From assembly GCA_943192975.1 (NCBI GenBank), contig CALPCJ010000004.1, positions 241,434 to 305,433 on the forward strand: a stretch of 64,000 nucleotides of DNA, in the 5' to 3' direction. Shown in pieces: positions 53,680 through 62,467 of the stretch. Every line of letters begins with the position of its first letter. Positions within the stretch are counted from its first letter, which is position 1. Made by a program: the position numbers and the translations under genes. Origin of the DNA: Senimuribacter intestinalis (GTDB lineage: Bacteria > Bacillota > Clostridia > Peptostreptococcales > Anaerovoracaceae). Below the pieces are notes generated by a model that saw only the letters and a program-made list of their open reading frames with translations, did not search any database and was not told the origin of the DNA.

Positions 53680-55814
53680 TGAAAGAAAGGATACAGAGTG
53701 CGTTCACAAAAAAGAAAATTTTCCACTTTCTCAAAATGGCTCTGTTCGTGGTGGCACTTTCCCTTATCCTGCTTTCACTTTTGGGGACGGTGGCTCATGC
53801 GACGGGGCTTGTGGACGATACCATAAACGCAGAAAATCTTTATTCCAAATATCCCCTTTCCAACTACCAGCTTGATTTTTATGTGGATAATAGCTGGTCG
53901 TGGTTGCCGTGGAACTGGCTGGACGGTATCGGGAAATCGGTACAATACGGGCTTTACTGTATCACTAATTTTGTCTGGACTATCAGTTTATATTTAAGCA
54001 ATGCAACGGGCTATGTGGTGCAGGAAGCCTATAAACTTGATTTTATTAACGATATGGCAGACAGTATCGGACATGGCATACAGACCTTAGCAGGCGTTAC
54101 CTCAAGCGGTTTTTCCAGCTCTGGCTTCTATGTCGGTTTCCTGCTTCTCATTATCTTAGTGGTGGGACTATATGTTGCCTATACGGGACTGATTAAAAGA
54201 GAAACCAGCAAGGCACTTCATGCCGTTATCAACTTTGTGGTGGTGTTTGTATTATCGGCTTCGTTTATTGCCTACGCTCCCGACTACATCAAGAAGATAA
54301 ACGAATTTTCAAGCGACATCAGTACCGCTTCTTTGGACTTAGGAACAAAAATCATGCTCCCAAACTCTGACAGCGAGGGCAAGGACAGCGTGGACTTGAT
54401 ACGGGACAGCTTATTTTCTATTCAAGTGGAACAGCCGTGGCTACTCTTACAGTTTGGAAATTCCAATATCGAAGAAATCGGGTCAGACCGTGTAGAAGCT
54501 CTTGTATCGGCAAGCCCAGAGGACGAGGACGGAAAGACCAGAGAGGAAGTTGTGAAAACAGAAATCGAAAACAACGACAATAATAATCTGACAATACCGC
54601 AAGTCGTAGACCGTTTAGGTATGGTGTTCTTCCTACTGTTCTTTAACTTAGGGATAACAATATTTGTATTCTTGCTTACGGGTATGATGTTGTTCAGCCA
54701 GATACTTTTTATCATTTTCGCTATGTTCCTGCCTATTAGTTTCCTGCTCTCTATGATACCGAGCTATGAAAGCATGGCAAAGCAGGCGATTGTAAGGGTG
54801 TTTAATACCATAATGACAAGGGCAGGAATTACGCTTATTGTAACGGTGGCGTTCAGTATTTCCAGTATGTTTTATAACATTTCCACAGACTATCCGTTCT
54901 TTATGGTGGCGTTCTTGCAGATAGTGTGTTTTGCTGGTATTTATATGAAGTTAGGTGACTTAATGAGTATGTTCTCTTTAAATGCCAGCGACAGTCAAAG
55001 CATGGGACGAAGAATTTTCCGCAGACCGTATCTCTATATGGCACATAGGGCTAGGCGTATGGAAAGACGGCTTGCTGGTGCGGTTACGGCTGGCGGTGTT
55101 GCTGGTGCGGTGGCTGGTAGTACAGTTTCTAATGCACGGACAACAAGGAACAATTCAGCAAAAGATAACCGAGGCAATACATATTCCAGCATGGGACAAC
55201 GTGCAGGCTCAAAGGTGGGTGCTGTCTTAGATACGAAAAATAAAGTCAAGGACAAAGCAAACGCCATGAAAGAAACGGTCAAAGATATGCCGACACAGAC
55301 CGCTTATGCGGTGTATTCCGCAAAGGAAAAAGCAAAAACAAGTGTATCGGACTTCAAGCGTGGCATGGTGCAGGAACAGCAGTCCAGACAGTCGGGACGT
55401 TTGGAAAAGCAGGAACAGCATAAGAAGAATATCGCTGATAAGCGTATGGAGCTTCAAAAAGCACAAGAAGCAAGGCAGGCACGAAAGACGGACGGATCAG
55501 CGACAACGGGAGCTACCCGTCCCCATGAACGACCAGCCACAGCTCCAACTTCTAAAACAAGCAAGCCAGTCAAAATAAATTCTGCGAAAAAACGTCCGCT
55601 ATCTTCGGGGGGTTCTGATGTGAAAGCTCCACAATCGGCACAGCCAGTACATAGACAGAAGGTAGAAAAAGTTCCCGTATCAGAGAAAACACGTCAGAAT
55701 TTCAAGGCAGAGCGTACAACAAAGGCACATATCGTCCAGCAACCAAAGAAAATAACGGAAACAACTGAAAAGAACCGTAACGCAGTATTTACGAAAGGAC
55801 AGAAGAAAAAATGA
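53679..55814 (+). CDS. VirB6-like polytopic conjugation protein (Orf15-like)
   Basis: About six to eight membrane helices (residues 18-445) followed by a long basic, Lys/Gln-rich cytoplasmic tail (about 450-712). It corresponds to Tn916 Orf15/ConG, the membrane core of the channel. ATG 53679 follows GAGGTGG and overlaps the VirB4 stop; a GTG one codon upstream is also possible. It overlaps the CwlT gene by 4 bases. Confidence 0.9.
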   Translation: MKERIQSAFTKKKIFHFLKMALFVVALSLILLSLLGTVAHATGLVDDTINAENLYSKYPLSNYQLDFYVDNSWSWLPWNWLDGIGKSVQYGLYCITNFVWTISLYLSNATGYVVQEAYKLDFINDMADSIGHGIQTLAGVTSSGFSSSGFYVGFLLLIILVVGLYVAYTGLIKRETSKALHAVINFVVVFVLSASFIAYAPDYIKKINEFSSDISTASLDLGTKIMLPNSDSEGKDSVDLIRDSLFSIQVEQPWLLLQFGNSNIEEIGSDRVEALVSASPEDEDGKTREEVVKTEIENNDNNNLTIPQVVDRLGMVFFLLFFNLGITIFVFLLTGMMLFSQILFIIFAMFLPISFLLSMIPSYESMAKQAIVRVFNTIMTRAGITLIVTVAFSISSMFYNISTDYPFFMVAFLQIVCFAGIYMKLGDLMSMFSLNASDSQSMGRRIFRRPYLYMAHRARRMERRLAGAVTAGGVAGAVAGSTVSNARTTRNNSAKDNRGNTYSSMGQRAGSKVGAVLDTKNKVKDKANAMKETVKDMPTQTAYAVYSAKEKAKTSVSDFKRGMVQEQQSRQSGRLEKQEQHKKNIADKRMELQKAQEARQARKTDGSATTGATRPHERPATAPTSKTSKPVKINSAKKRPLSSGGSDVKAPQSAQPVHRQKVEKVPVSEKTRQNFKAERTTKAHIVQQPKKITETTEKNRNAVFTKGQKKK

Positions 55815-56815
55815 AACTGAAACATATCGCTCTTATCGGCAGTCTGTTTCCTATCCTCTTTTCTCTGGTGCTTTTCTTTGGTGTCTTGATTAGTGCGGAC
55901 AGCGACGACGAAAACAGCAACTTTTCTTCTGGCATTACGGGTATGAATTTATCCGCAGAAGTCTTGAAACATCAGCCTATGGTGGAAAAATACGCCAAAG
56001 AATACGGTATTTCCGAGTATGTCAATGTGCTACTGGCTATCATTCAAGTAGAAAGTGGCGGTACAGCAAAAGATGTCATGCAGAGTTCGGAAAGTCTTGG
56101 TTTACCGCCTAATTCCTTAGATACGGAAAGCTCAATCAAGCAGGGGTGTAAATATTTTGCGTCCCTGCTTTCTTCCTGCAAAAATCAAGGTATCGACGAT
56201 TTGAATGTAGCGATACAGTCCTATAACTATGGCAGTGGTTATGTGGGATATGTGGCAGGAAAAGGAAAGAAACATAACTTTAACCTTGCAGAGAGCTTCG
56301 CTCGTGAAAAATCGGGCGGTAAAAAAGTAACCTACACCAACCCGATAGCCGTTGCGAAAAATGGTGGCTGGCGGTATGGCTATGGAAATATGTTCTATGT
56401 GGAATTAGTCAATCAGTATTTAACTGTTCCGCAGGTATCGGGAGAACTGGCACAAAAGGTAATGAATGAAGCGTTGAAATATCAAGGCTGGAAGTATGTA
56501 TATGGCGGTAGCAATCCCAACACTTCCTTTGACTGTTCGGGGCTTGTGCAATGGTGCTTTGGGAAGGCTGGTATTTCCTTACCGAGAACCGCCGACTTGC
56601 AGTATGACGCAACACAGCATATCCCCTTATCGCAGGCAAAATCTGGTGACTTGGTATTTTTTCACTCGACTTATAACGCTGGTTCATATGTAACACACGT
56701 CGGTATCTATGTGGGAAATAACAAGATGTATCATGCTGGCAATCCAATAGGATATGCAGACCTAAGTAGTAATTACTGGCAACAGCACTTAATCGGTGCA
56801 GGACGAGTAAAATAA
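55811..56815 (+). CDS. CwlT-type bifunctional cell-wall hydrolase (Orf14-like)
   Basis: One N-terminal helix, then a lysozyme-like (muramidase) domain (about 55-200) with IIQVESGG and a NlpC/P60 endopeptidase domain (about 220-334) with catalytic Cys in FDCSGLV and His in VTHVGIYV. It opens the wall for the mating channel. The stop of the upstream gene overlaps ATG 55811 by 4 bases. Confidence 0.93.
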   Translation: MKLKHIALIGSLFPILFSLVLFFGVLISADSDDENSNFSSGITGMNLSAEVLKHQPMVEKYAKEYGISEYVNVLLAIIQVESGGTAKDVMQSSESLGLPPNSLDTESSIKQGCKYFASLLSSCKNQGIDDLNVAIQSYNYGSGYVGYVAGKGKKHNFNLAESFAREKSGGKKVTYTNPIAVAKNGGWRYGYGNMFYVELVNQYLTVPQVSGELAQKVMNEALKYQGWKYVYGGSNPNTSFDCSGLVQWCFGKAGISLPRTADLQYDATQHIPLSQAKSGDLVFFHSTYNAGSYVTHVGIYVGNNKMYHAGNPIGYADLSSNYWQQHLIGAGRVK

Positions 56816-56834
56816 AAGAAAGGACTTAGAAAAT

Positions 56835-57737
56835 ATGTTTAAGAAGAATAAGAAACAGACAGAGAATGTCAAAGAAAAGAAAGTGCGTACTGTGAAAGTC
56901 GGTACACATAAAAAATCTGTGATTGCATTGTGGGTGGTGCTTATCGCAAGCGTGAGTTTTGGGGTATATAAGAATTTTACCGCTATTGATATGCACACCG
57001 TACATGAAACAGAAACCATACAGTTAAGACTTACTAATACTAACGGGATTGAAAATTTCGTAAAGAACTTTGCGAAGTCTTATTACACATGGAATAACAG
57101 TAAAGAAGCGATTGAAGCAAGGACGCAGGCAATCAGGGGTTATCTAACAAAGGAATTGCAGGACTTGAATGTTGATACCATTAGAACCGATATACCGACC
57201 AGCTCCACGGTTACAGATGTGATTGTATGGCATATCGAGCAGTCAGAAACAGACACTTTTTCTGCTACCTACGAAGTAGATCAGCAGATAAAAGAGGGAG
57301 AACAGACAAGCAATGTCAAGGCAACCTACATCGTAAAAGTCCATGTAGACGCTGACGGGGATATGGTAATCGTTCAGAACCCTACCCTTGCACCAGCAAT
57401 CGAAAAATCAGACTATGAGCCTAAGACACCAGAAGCAGACGCAAGCGTGGACGCTGATACCGTAAATGACGCTACCGCTTTTCTGGAAACATTCTTTAAG
57501 TTGTACCCGACAGCCACAGAAAAAGAGCTTGCCTACTATGTAGCTGGAAATTTGCTTGAACCTATCGGCAAGGACTATCTTTATTCTGAATTGGTAAATC
57601 CTATCTTTACTAAGGACGGGGACAATGTAAAAGTCAAGGTTGCCGTAAAATTCCTTGATAATCAGACAAAGGCAACGCAAGTATCGCAGTATGAGCTTGT
57701 ATTGTATAAAGATAGTAACTGGAAAATCATAGGATAA
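56835..57737 (+). CDS. VirB8-like conjugal transfer protein (Orf13/TcpC-like)
   Basis: 300 aa with a short basic N-terminus, one membrane helix (about 30-48) and an extracellular TcpC/VirB8-type domain pair (about 65-300). It links the ATPase layer to the outer channel and the CwlT hydrolase. AAAGGAC precedes ATG 56835. A terminator follows 5 bases after the stop, closing the conjugation operon. Confidence 0.88.
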   Translation: MFKKNKKQTENVKEKKVRTVKVGTHKKSVIALWVVLIASVSFGVYKNFTAIDMHTVHETETIQLRLTNTNGIENFVKNFAKSYYTWNNSKEAIEARTQAIRGYLTKELQDLNVDTIRTDIPTSSTVTDVIVWHIEQSETDTFSATYEVDQQIKEGEQTSNVKATYIVKVHVDADGDMVIVQNPTLAPAIEKSDYEPKTPEADASVDADTVNDATAFLETFFKLYPTATEKELAYYVAGNLLEPIGKDYLYSELVNPIFTKDGDNVKVKVAVKFLDNQTKATQVSQYELVLYKDSNWKIIG

Positions 57738-57742
57738 CGATT

Positions 57743-57780
57743 GAAAGCGTGCATTTCTCTATGGATTTGCACGCTTTCTT
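57743..57780 (+). terminator. Terminator after the conjugation operon
   Basis: GAAAGCGTGCA (57743-57753) pairs with TGCACGCTTTC (57768-57778) plus TT. It separates the transfer operon from the cargo block. Confidence 0.85.
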
Positions 57781-57781
57781 A

Positions 57782-57811
57782 TTGACAATCACGTTAGAAA
57801 TATAATATAAT
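57782..57811 (+). promoter_or_regulatory. Promoter of the TetR cargo block
   Basis: TTGACA (57782-57787), 18-base spacer, TATAAT (57806-57811). It begins directly after the terminator. Confidence 0.8.
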
Positions 57812-57822
57812 CTCAATAAAGA

Positions 57823-57835
57823 ACATACGTTATGT
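57823..57835 (+). promoter_or_regulatory. Probable TetR operator palindrome
   Basis: ACATA-CGT-TATGT, an inverted repeat 12 bases after the -10 box and 31 before the TetR start, positioned for autorepression. Confidence 0.5.
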
Positions 57836-57865
57836 AACAAACGTTTTGAATGAGAGGGATTGATT

Positions 57866-58432
57866 ATGCCACCTAAAACAATAGTATCAAAAAAAGATGT
57901 ATTAAAGGCTTCAGTAGAACTTATAAAAGATGAGGGTGTAGAACAGTTAAATGCGAGAAATATCGCAAAAAGATTGAATTGTTCAACCAACCCTCTATTT
58001 AGGATTTATAGAAACATGGAAGAATTGAAAAAAGATGTCTATTTAGAAGCTGAAAAATATTATGAGAAATATTTGTTTTCACGCACATTTGAAAATGCTT
58101 CGCCATTTTTACAAATGGGATTGAATTACATCTATTTTGCAAAGGAAGAAAAAAATCTGTTTAGATTTATTTTCCTATCTGACAACATTGAAATAGACAG
58201 TTTTCACTCTGTCGCAGATATGGCTAATAGTCCAGAGATTATTTATGGAATAGCTAGTGCTACGGGTTTAGATGAATGTGCAAGCAAAGAATTGTTTTCT
58301 AATATATGGTTGCTGACACATGGAATAGCTTGCACGATTGCAACTAATCAATATCCGTTTAATGAAGATGAAATACGACATATCTTGATAAATTCATATA
58401 AAGGAAATTTAATTGTGTTGAAAGGAGAATGA
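57866..58432 (+). CDS. TetR/AcrR-family transcriptional regulator
   Basis: N-terminal HTH (VLKASVELIKDEGVEQLNAR, then CSTNPLFRIYRNMEELKK) and a C-terminal ligand-binding helical domain (about 70-189). ATG 57866 follows GAGGGAT. The gene likely represses itself and the membrane protein gene that begins 2 bases later. The location corresponds to that of tet(M) in Tn916. Confidence 0.87.
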   Translation: MPPKTIVSKKDVLKASVELIKDEGVEQLNARNIAKRLNCSTNPLFRIYRNMEELKKDVYLEAEKYYEKYLFSRTFENASPFLQMGLNYIYFAKEEKNLFRFIFLSDNIEIDSFHSVADMANSPEIIYGIASATGLDECASKELFSNIWLLTHGIACTIATNQYPFNEDEIRHILINSYKGNLIVLKGE

Positions 58433-58433
58433 C

Positions 58434-59123
58434 ATGAAAAAAGATTTAACAGTGGAGCAAAAAAGATTAGAAATAGATATTTGGATTGTTGCCTTGACAA
58501 CATTAGCGGGCTTTATTCTATATATGGCTTTAAGCGATAATCTCGTACACTTTATTGATAATGATGAAATCCCTATTTTGCTACGTGCCTTAGCTACTGG
58601 CTTAGTTCAATTTTCTATCGCTGGTCTGGGAAGTTCGATTGTATGTATTGTTCGTAAGGACACATTCTCAAGAATGGGATTTAAGAAAAAAGATACTTTA
58701 AAAACGATTATTGGAACTGTTGCATTTTTTTTCCCTTATTTAATTTATCTACTTGTATCTGGACAGTTGAATGGATATATGCCACTTTCTGTTCTGGTTA
58801 CTAAGGACATACTTGTTAGCGGTATTTTTAATAAAGTGGTTGGAATGTTGATTGTTGGAATTTTTTGGGGATTTTTTGAAGGATTTAATTACTATATCAT
58901 TAGTAGGATAATCAATGAAAGGTATCCTAGTAAGCTTAACTTAGGGGCTATTTTATGTGCTTTAATCTGTGTCTTAATTCACCCTTTCAGCACATCATTT
59001 TGGGGAATAATTGAGATAGTTGTTAACTTTATATTTATTTATGGCATGGTAAACTGTGCTAATAAAACAAAAAATGTGTGGGGTTGTATCTTTGCCTTTT
59101 TGTTTCTTTGGAACGCCTTTTAA
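58434..59123 (+). CDS. CPBP-like polytopic membrane protein
   Basis: 229 aa with about six to seven helices. The FFEGFNYYIISR segment and a later CVLIHPF resemble the glutamate and His motifs of CPBP/Abi intramembrane proteases, but the first motif has one Glu (EG) where two are usual, so activity is uncertain. GGAG ends 6 bases before ATG 58434. Regulated with TetR, it may act in resistance to an antimicrobial compound (inference). Confidence 0.6.
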   Translation: MKKDLTVEQKRLEIDIWIVALTTLAGFILYMALSDNLVHFIDNDEIPILLRALATGLVQFSIAGLGSSIVCIVRKDTFSRMGFKKKDTLKTIIGTVAFFFPYLIYLLVSGQLNGYMPLSVLVTKDILVSGIFNKVVGMLIVGIFWGFFEGFNYYIISRIINERYPSKLNLGAILCALICVLIHPFSTSFWGIIEIVVNFIFIYGMVNCANKTKNVWGCIFAFLFLWNAF

Positions 59124-59147
59124 ATTAACATGAAGGAGAGCGAAAAC

Positions 59148-59372
59148 GTGATAAAATTAAAAAAGCGAGATATTAAAAAAATCCTAAAACAAGGTGCGAA
59201 ATTAAGCGGTGTTCCGCTATCGGAAATGCAGGAAAATATAGAAGCTACCATTGACGAAGCCATGAACAGCACCGACCCAGAGGTGCAGGCGAATTTTAAA
59301 AGGTATTTTGGAAACAAACGCCCTACACCAGAAGAATATATTTATAAGATTACGAAGAAAACAAAAGTTTAA
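59148..59372 (+). CDS. Small protein resembling the Spo0A DNA-binding domain
   Basis: About 74 residues with LSGVPLSEMQENIEATIDEA and YFGNKRPTPEEYIYKI, similar to the recognition-helix and final PTxxEF segments of the Spo0A C-terminal domain. The receiver domain is absent. GTG 59148 is chosen because AAGGAG ends 9 bases before it; ATG 59130 is also in frame. Could bind DNA, or could be an ICE protein of unrelated origin. Confidence 0.5.
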   Translation: MIKLKKRDIKKILKQGAKLSGVPLSEMQENIEATIDEAMNSTDPEVQANFKRYFGNKRPTPEEYIYKITKKTKV

Positions 59373-59505
59373 TTTCTTTAATATTCATTTGTTTTGCAAT
59401 TTAAAAAAGTTTTTGCTAATTTAAAAAAGTTCTTGAAATTCATTTTAATTGCCCTTACGATTACCTTATCAAGCTTGATATTCATTTTAAGAAGGAGGTA
59501 ATAAT

Positions 59506-59943
59506 TTGAAAATTGAAGAATTTGAAGATATTAAGATAGCATATATGCGTAGAGTTGGTAAGTATGGTTTGGAGAATAAACACTTAATGGAAACCTTTAA
59601 AGCGTATTTAAAAGCGAAAGGTTTACTAAAAAAAGAAACCATTATACTTGGTATAGCTTTGGATAATCCTATGTACATTTCAGAAGAAAGACAACGATAT
59701 GATGTAGGTATTATTATTTCTAATAAAGAGAGTAAATATGATTTACCTGTCCGTAATATTGCTAATGGTTGCTACGCTATATTTGAGGTTGAACATACTG
59801 AGGAAAGTGTATCAGATTTTTGGAAGAATATTCAGACATTAACTGCTGATTTATCAATAGATGTTTCAAAGCCTATTATTGAACGATATGCTTTCTCAAA
59901 AATTTCATCACATTTATGTGAATTTTGTATTCCTTTAAAATAA
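59506..59943 (+). CDS. GyrI-like / AraC-type effector-binding protein
   Basis: 145 aa with IKIAYMRRVGKYG opening strand, a LGIALDNP strand and GCYAIFEVEHTEESVSDFWK, the pattern of GyrI-like small-molecule-binding domains. Members bind drugs or inhibit gyrase-directed toxins. TTG 59506 is preceded by AAGGAGGT. The 130 bases upstream contain a repeated TTCATTTT/TTAAAAAAGTT motif. It is part of the cargo block. Confidence 0.75.
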   Translation: MKIEEFEDIKIAYMRRVGKYGLENKHLMETFKAYLKAKGLLKKETIILGIALDNPMYISEERQRYDVGIIISNKESKYDLPVRNIANGCYAIFEVEHTEESVSDFWKNIQTLTADLSIDVSKPIIERYAFSKISSHLCEFCIPLK

Positions 59944-59957
59944 AAGGTGGTGTTTCA

Positions 59958-60146
59958 ATGGAAATGCAGTCATGGGTATTATGCCCCATTTGCAATAATA
60001 AGACAAGAACTAAAGTGCGAAAAGATACGGAACTGGTAAATTTCCCTTTGTTCTGTCCAAAGTGTAAGACGGAAACTTTAATCAATATAGAACATGGAAG
60101 AGTAACTATTATCAAAGAGCCAGACGCTAAGACGCAGAGCCGATAA
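59958..60146 (+). CDS. Cysteine-rich KTR-domain zinc-ribbon protein
   Basis: About 62 residues with two CxxC motifs (CPICNNKTR and CPKCKTET), the KTR zinc-ribbon family often found at the end of Tn916 cargo blocks. ATG 59958 follows AAAGGTGG. The stop codon lies in the left arm of the following terminator. Confidence 0.82.
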   Translation: MEMQSWVLCPICNNKTRTKVRKDTELVNFPLFCPKCKTETLINIEHGRVTIIKEPDAKTQSR

Positions 60147-60190
60147 TTTGTAGGTTATTGTAACTTATAGATTGTCGGCTCTTATTTGTT
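60136..60190 (+). terminator. Terminator between cargo block and Orf9-like gene
   Basis: AGAGCCGA (60136-60143) pairs with TCGGCTCT (60175-60182), followed by TATTTGTT. It serves the plus-strand KTR gene and stands between convergent genes. Confidence 0.75.
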
Positions 60191-60253
60191 ACCTGCGGAG
60201 CAGATCAGCAAATAAGAGTGTCTAAGCTATGAAAAAATAAAACAAAAAGCTGA

Positions 60254-60613
60254 TTACTTCTTGCTCTCTCTGCTATTTAAGATACCATCAATCGTACCTT
60301 GAATAATTTTTAATTCGTTATCACTCAATAAATCAAGTGAAGTTTCTATCTGACGATGAACTGTACTTTTTTCAACTTTCTCTGCTGGATAGAAATATTC
60401 ATCAACTGATATATTGAACATGGTAACTAAATCATGGAATAATTGAAAACTTGGGTGCGACCCGATATTTTCAATATCTGCGATATGGCGTTCCCCATAG
60501 AATACCTTATCGCCTAAATCATTACGAAAAAGTCCTGCTCCCTCACGGGCTTCTCTGATTGCCAGCCCTAGCGGTTTGAAATCAAAAGTATGTGTTTCTT
60601 TTGTTTTTCTCAT
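60254..60613 (-). CDS. XRE-family HTH regulator (Orf9-like)
   Basis: 119 aa with an HTH (GLAIREAREGAGLFRNDLGD, VFYGERHIADIENIG) and a C-terminal SDNELKIIQGTIDGIL helix. In Tn916 Orf9 represses the orf7/orf8 unit that switches transfer on. It faces left here, divergent from Orf7, as in Tn916. AGGTGA precedes its ATG on the minus strand. Confidence 0.85.
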   Translation of the reverse strand: MRKTKETHTFDFKPLGLAIREAREGAGLFRNDLGDKVFYGERHIADIENIGSHPSFQLFHDLVTMFNISVDEYFYPAEKVEKSTVHRQIETSLDLLSDNELKIIQGTIDGILNSRESKK

Positions 60614-60855
60614 TTTAAATCACCTATCATGAGTTTATACTTCATGATGTATATTTAGAATGTGTTAAAATTGCATATAGTATGCAGTAATAATTCAAAA
60701 GCTGTTATCGTGTGCGGTAAATAAAAAAAACCGTTCCTAGATAATATACTTTTGTGTGTCTTGAAAAATAACGGGGCGGTTTTGGATATGACCAGAACTG
60801 TCCTTTTTCATTGGAAGTATAAAAGGTATGGCTCTGGTTAAAGGGGGCTTATACC
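60614..60855 (+). promoter_or_regulatory. Regulatory gap upstream of the Orf7/Orf8 genes
   Basis: AT-rich spacer with ATCATGAGTTTATACTTCATGAT-like inverted arms near 60628-60651 (positions given; arms ATCATGA/TCATGAT) and an interrupted inverted repeat AAAACCGTT to AACGGGGCGGTTTT (60729-60783). In Tn916 this region holds the Orf9-controlled promoter. Confidence 0.45.
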
Positions 60856-61101
60856 ATGATTGCATACGAAAGAATGTTCTGTCGTTCCCAACTGGATAAA
60901 TATTTTACTCTAGTATTACAATCATCATACCCTTTACTAGAATTAAAATTTCATATCAATAGAATTTATAAAACAGTCTGTTTGTGTAGTTACATTCAAA
61001 TGGGCTGTTTTTGCTTTATTAAAAAGTTTTTTCAACTTTTTTGTAAATTTAGTCAGCAAATCACACCTTTCATTCCCTATATGGTGCGGAAAGAGGGATA
61101 A
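60856..61101 (+). CDS. Small ORF at the Tn916 orf10 position, doubtful
   Basis: 81 residues, hydrophobic and Cys-rich, no recognised domain. AAAGGGGG precedes ATG 60856 with good spacing, so it might be a leader or translated control ORF for Orf7 rather than a functional protein. Confidence 0.35.
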   Translation: MIAYERMFCRSQLDKYFTLVLQSSYPLLELKFHINRIYKTVCLCSYIQMGCFCFIKKFFQLFCKFSQQITPFIPYMVRKEG

Positions 61102-61139
61102 ATGCTTTTCATGTCATAACGGGAAAGGGGGTGAGATTG

Positions 61140-61559
61140 ATGAAACCGTCTGACTTCCAAAAAACTGTTCAATGCCGTTTTGAAAGTTGTTTGAAGAAAG
61201 TTGTCCGTCATGTTGTAAAGGACTACCAGCAGGGATTGAAACGACGAATAGATAAAGAAATTCCATTCTGTGAACTTCCAGAAATCGTTGTTGAAAAACT
61301 GGCTGTCTGGGACGAATACGAAACAGACTATACGATTTTTAATGTATGCGGTAATGATATTCGTGTTTATGATGATGAGTTGGCAGAAGCATTGAAGAAA
61401 CTTCCAGAAAGAAAACGAGATAACGTTTTAATGTACTATTTCTTGGGATTAAGCGACACAAAGATAGCAGACATCTTAAACATTACAAGAAGTGGAGCAT
61501 TTAGAAGTAGATACCATGCTTTAGAAGCTCTGAAAAAATCACTCAAGGAGGAAAAGTAG
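61140..61559 (+). CDS. Sigma-70-like regulator (Orf7-like)
   Basis: 139 aa with a sigma region 4-type HTH at the C-terminus (LPERKRDNVLMYYFLGLSDT, ILNITRSGAFRSRYHALEAL). In Tn916 Orf7 helps activate transcription of the excision and transfer genes. ATG 61140 is chosen, with AAAGGGGGTG 6 bases upstream; GTG 61131 lies within that site. Confidence 0.85.
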   Translation: MKPSDFQKTVQCRFESCLKKVVRHVVKDYQQGLKRRIDKEIPFCELPEIVVEKLAVWDEYETDYTIFNVCGNDIRVYDDELAEALKKLPERKRDNVLMYYFLGLSDTKIADILNITRSGAFRSRYHALEALKKSLKEEK

Positions 61560-61562
61560 AAA

Positions 61563-61811
61563 ATGAAGCAGACTTTTAAGAAACCGTCCTACTATTTGCT
61601 TTCGCAGGCTATGGACGGGGACGAAAAAGCGATTGAAAAGATACTGGCATTTTATGACCCATACATATCAAAGTGCTGTCTGCGTCCTCTCTATGATGAA
61701 TATGGAAATGTCTATATTGTTGTAGATATGGAATTGAAAGGACTTATCAGAGAAGCACTTATCAAAATGATTTTAGGGTTTGATATTGCCTTAGAAATCG
61801 AAGAAGAATAA
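61563..61811 (+). CDS. HTH-domain protein (Orf8-like)
   Basis: 82 aa with PSYYLLSQAMDGDEKAIEKIL, the HTH_16 pattern of Tn916 Orf8. It starts 3 bases after Orf7 and is cotranscribed. It acts with Orf7 in the switch that starts transfer. Confidence 0.84.
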   Translation: MKQTFKKPSYYLLSQAMDGDEKAIEKILAFYDPYISKCCLRPLYDEYGNVYIVVDMELKGLIREALIKMILGFDIALEIEEE

Positions 61812-62186
61812 CAAGCAGTAACCGCAGAGCATGATTTATTCAATCCCCTCTTTCCTGCTCTGCCACCTGCTTTTACATGAAAGCAACACGCTTTCGCCAC
61901 AGCTCTTTGACAACTGAATAAAGCAGACAGATACGTTTGTGAGATAGCGAGCCACGGGGACTGTACGCCACGACCTTTCCAAAAGAAAGCGAGCGACCCA
62001 CGCAGTGATCCGAGAGCGACTGTTGGAAAAGTCGCTTTGCCACGACCTATCCTCACAGAATAATGATACGTCCGCATGGTGCGGTTTTGCCCACAAGAAT
62101 GGGAATAGTTGAGATACTAACGGAGCTTTCCAAAGCCGTCTGCCTGCTTGCAAAAAATGACACACAGTAAAGGGGGTGCATAGATT
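61812..62186 (+). other. Non-coding leader upstream of xis
   Basis: About 375 bases with no supported gene. It contains several inverted segments (GAAAGC near 61975, CGACTTTTCC/GGAAAAGTCG near 62022-62036 and neighbours) and a CCTGCTTGCAAAAAATGAC stretch just before the xis ribosome binding site AAAGGGGG. It is similar in layout to the Tn916 region upstream of xis. Confidence 0.45.
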
Positions 62187-62390
62187 ATGAACAATACTGA
62201 TGTGCCTATCTGGGAAAAATATACGCTGACGATAGAAGAAGCGTCCAAATACTTCCGTATTGGCGAAAAGAAGTTGCGTAAATTAGCCGAAGAAAATCTT
62301 GACGCTGGCTGGGTTATCGTGAACGGTAATCGTATTCAGATTAAGCGAAAACAATTTGAAAAAATCATAGATACATTGGACGAAATCTAA
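62187..62390 (+). CDS. xis: Excisionase (Xis)
   Basis: 67 aa winged-helix excisionase: LTIEEASKYFRIGEKKLRKL and VIVNGNRIQIKRKQFEKIID match Tn916 Xis. It bends DNA at the element's ends and directs Int toward excision. AAAGGGGGTG precedes ATG 62187. Confidence 0.93.
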   Translation: MNNTDVPIWEKYTLTIEEASKYFRIGEKKLRKLAEENLDAGWVIVNGNRIQIKRKQFEKIIDTLDEI

Positions 62391-62467
62391 TGTCATTGAG
62401 CCGTAAATATGGTATAGTAAATGTAGCGTATCACGGCTCATTCCATGACGGAAAGGAGCTTTACACT

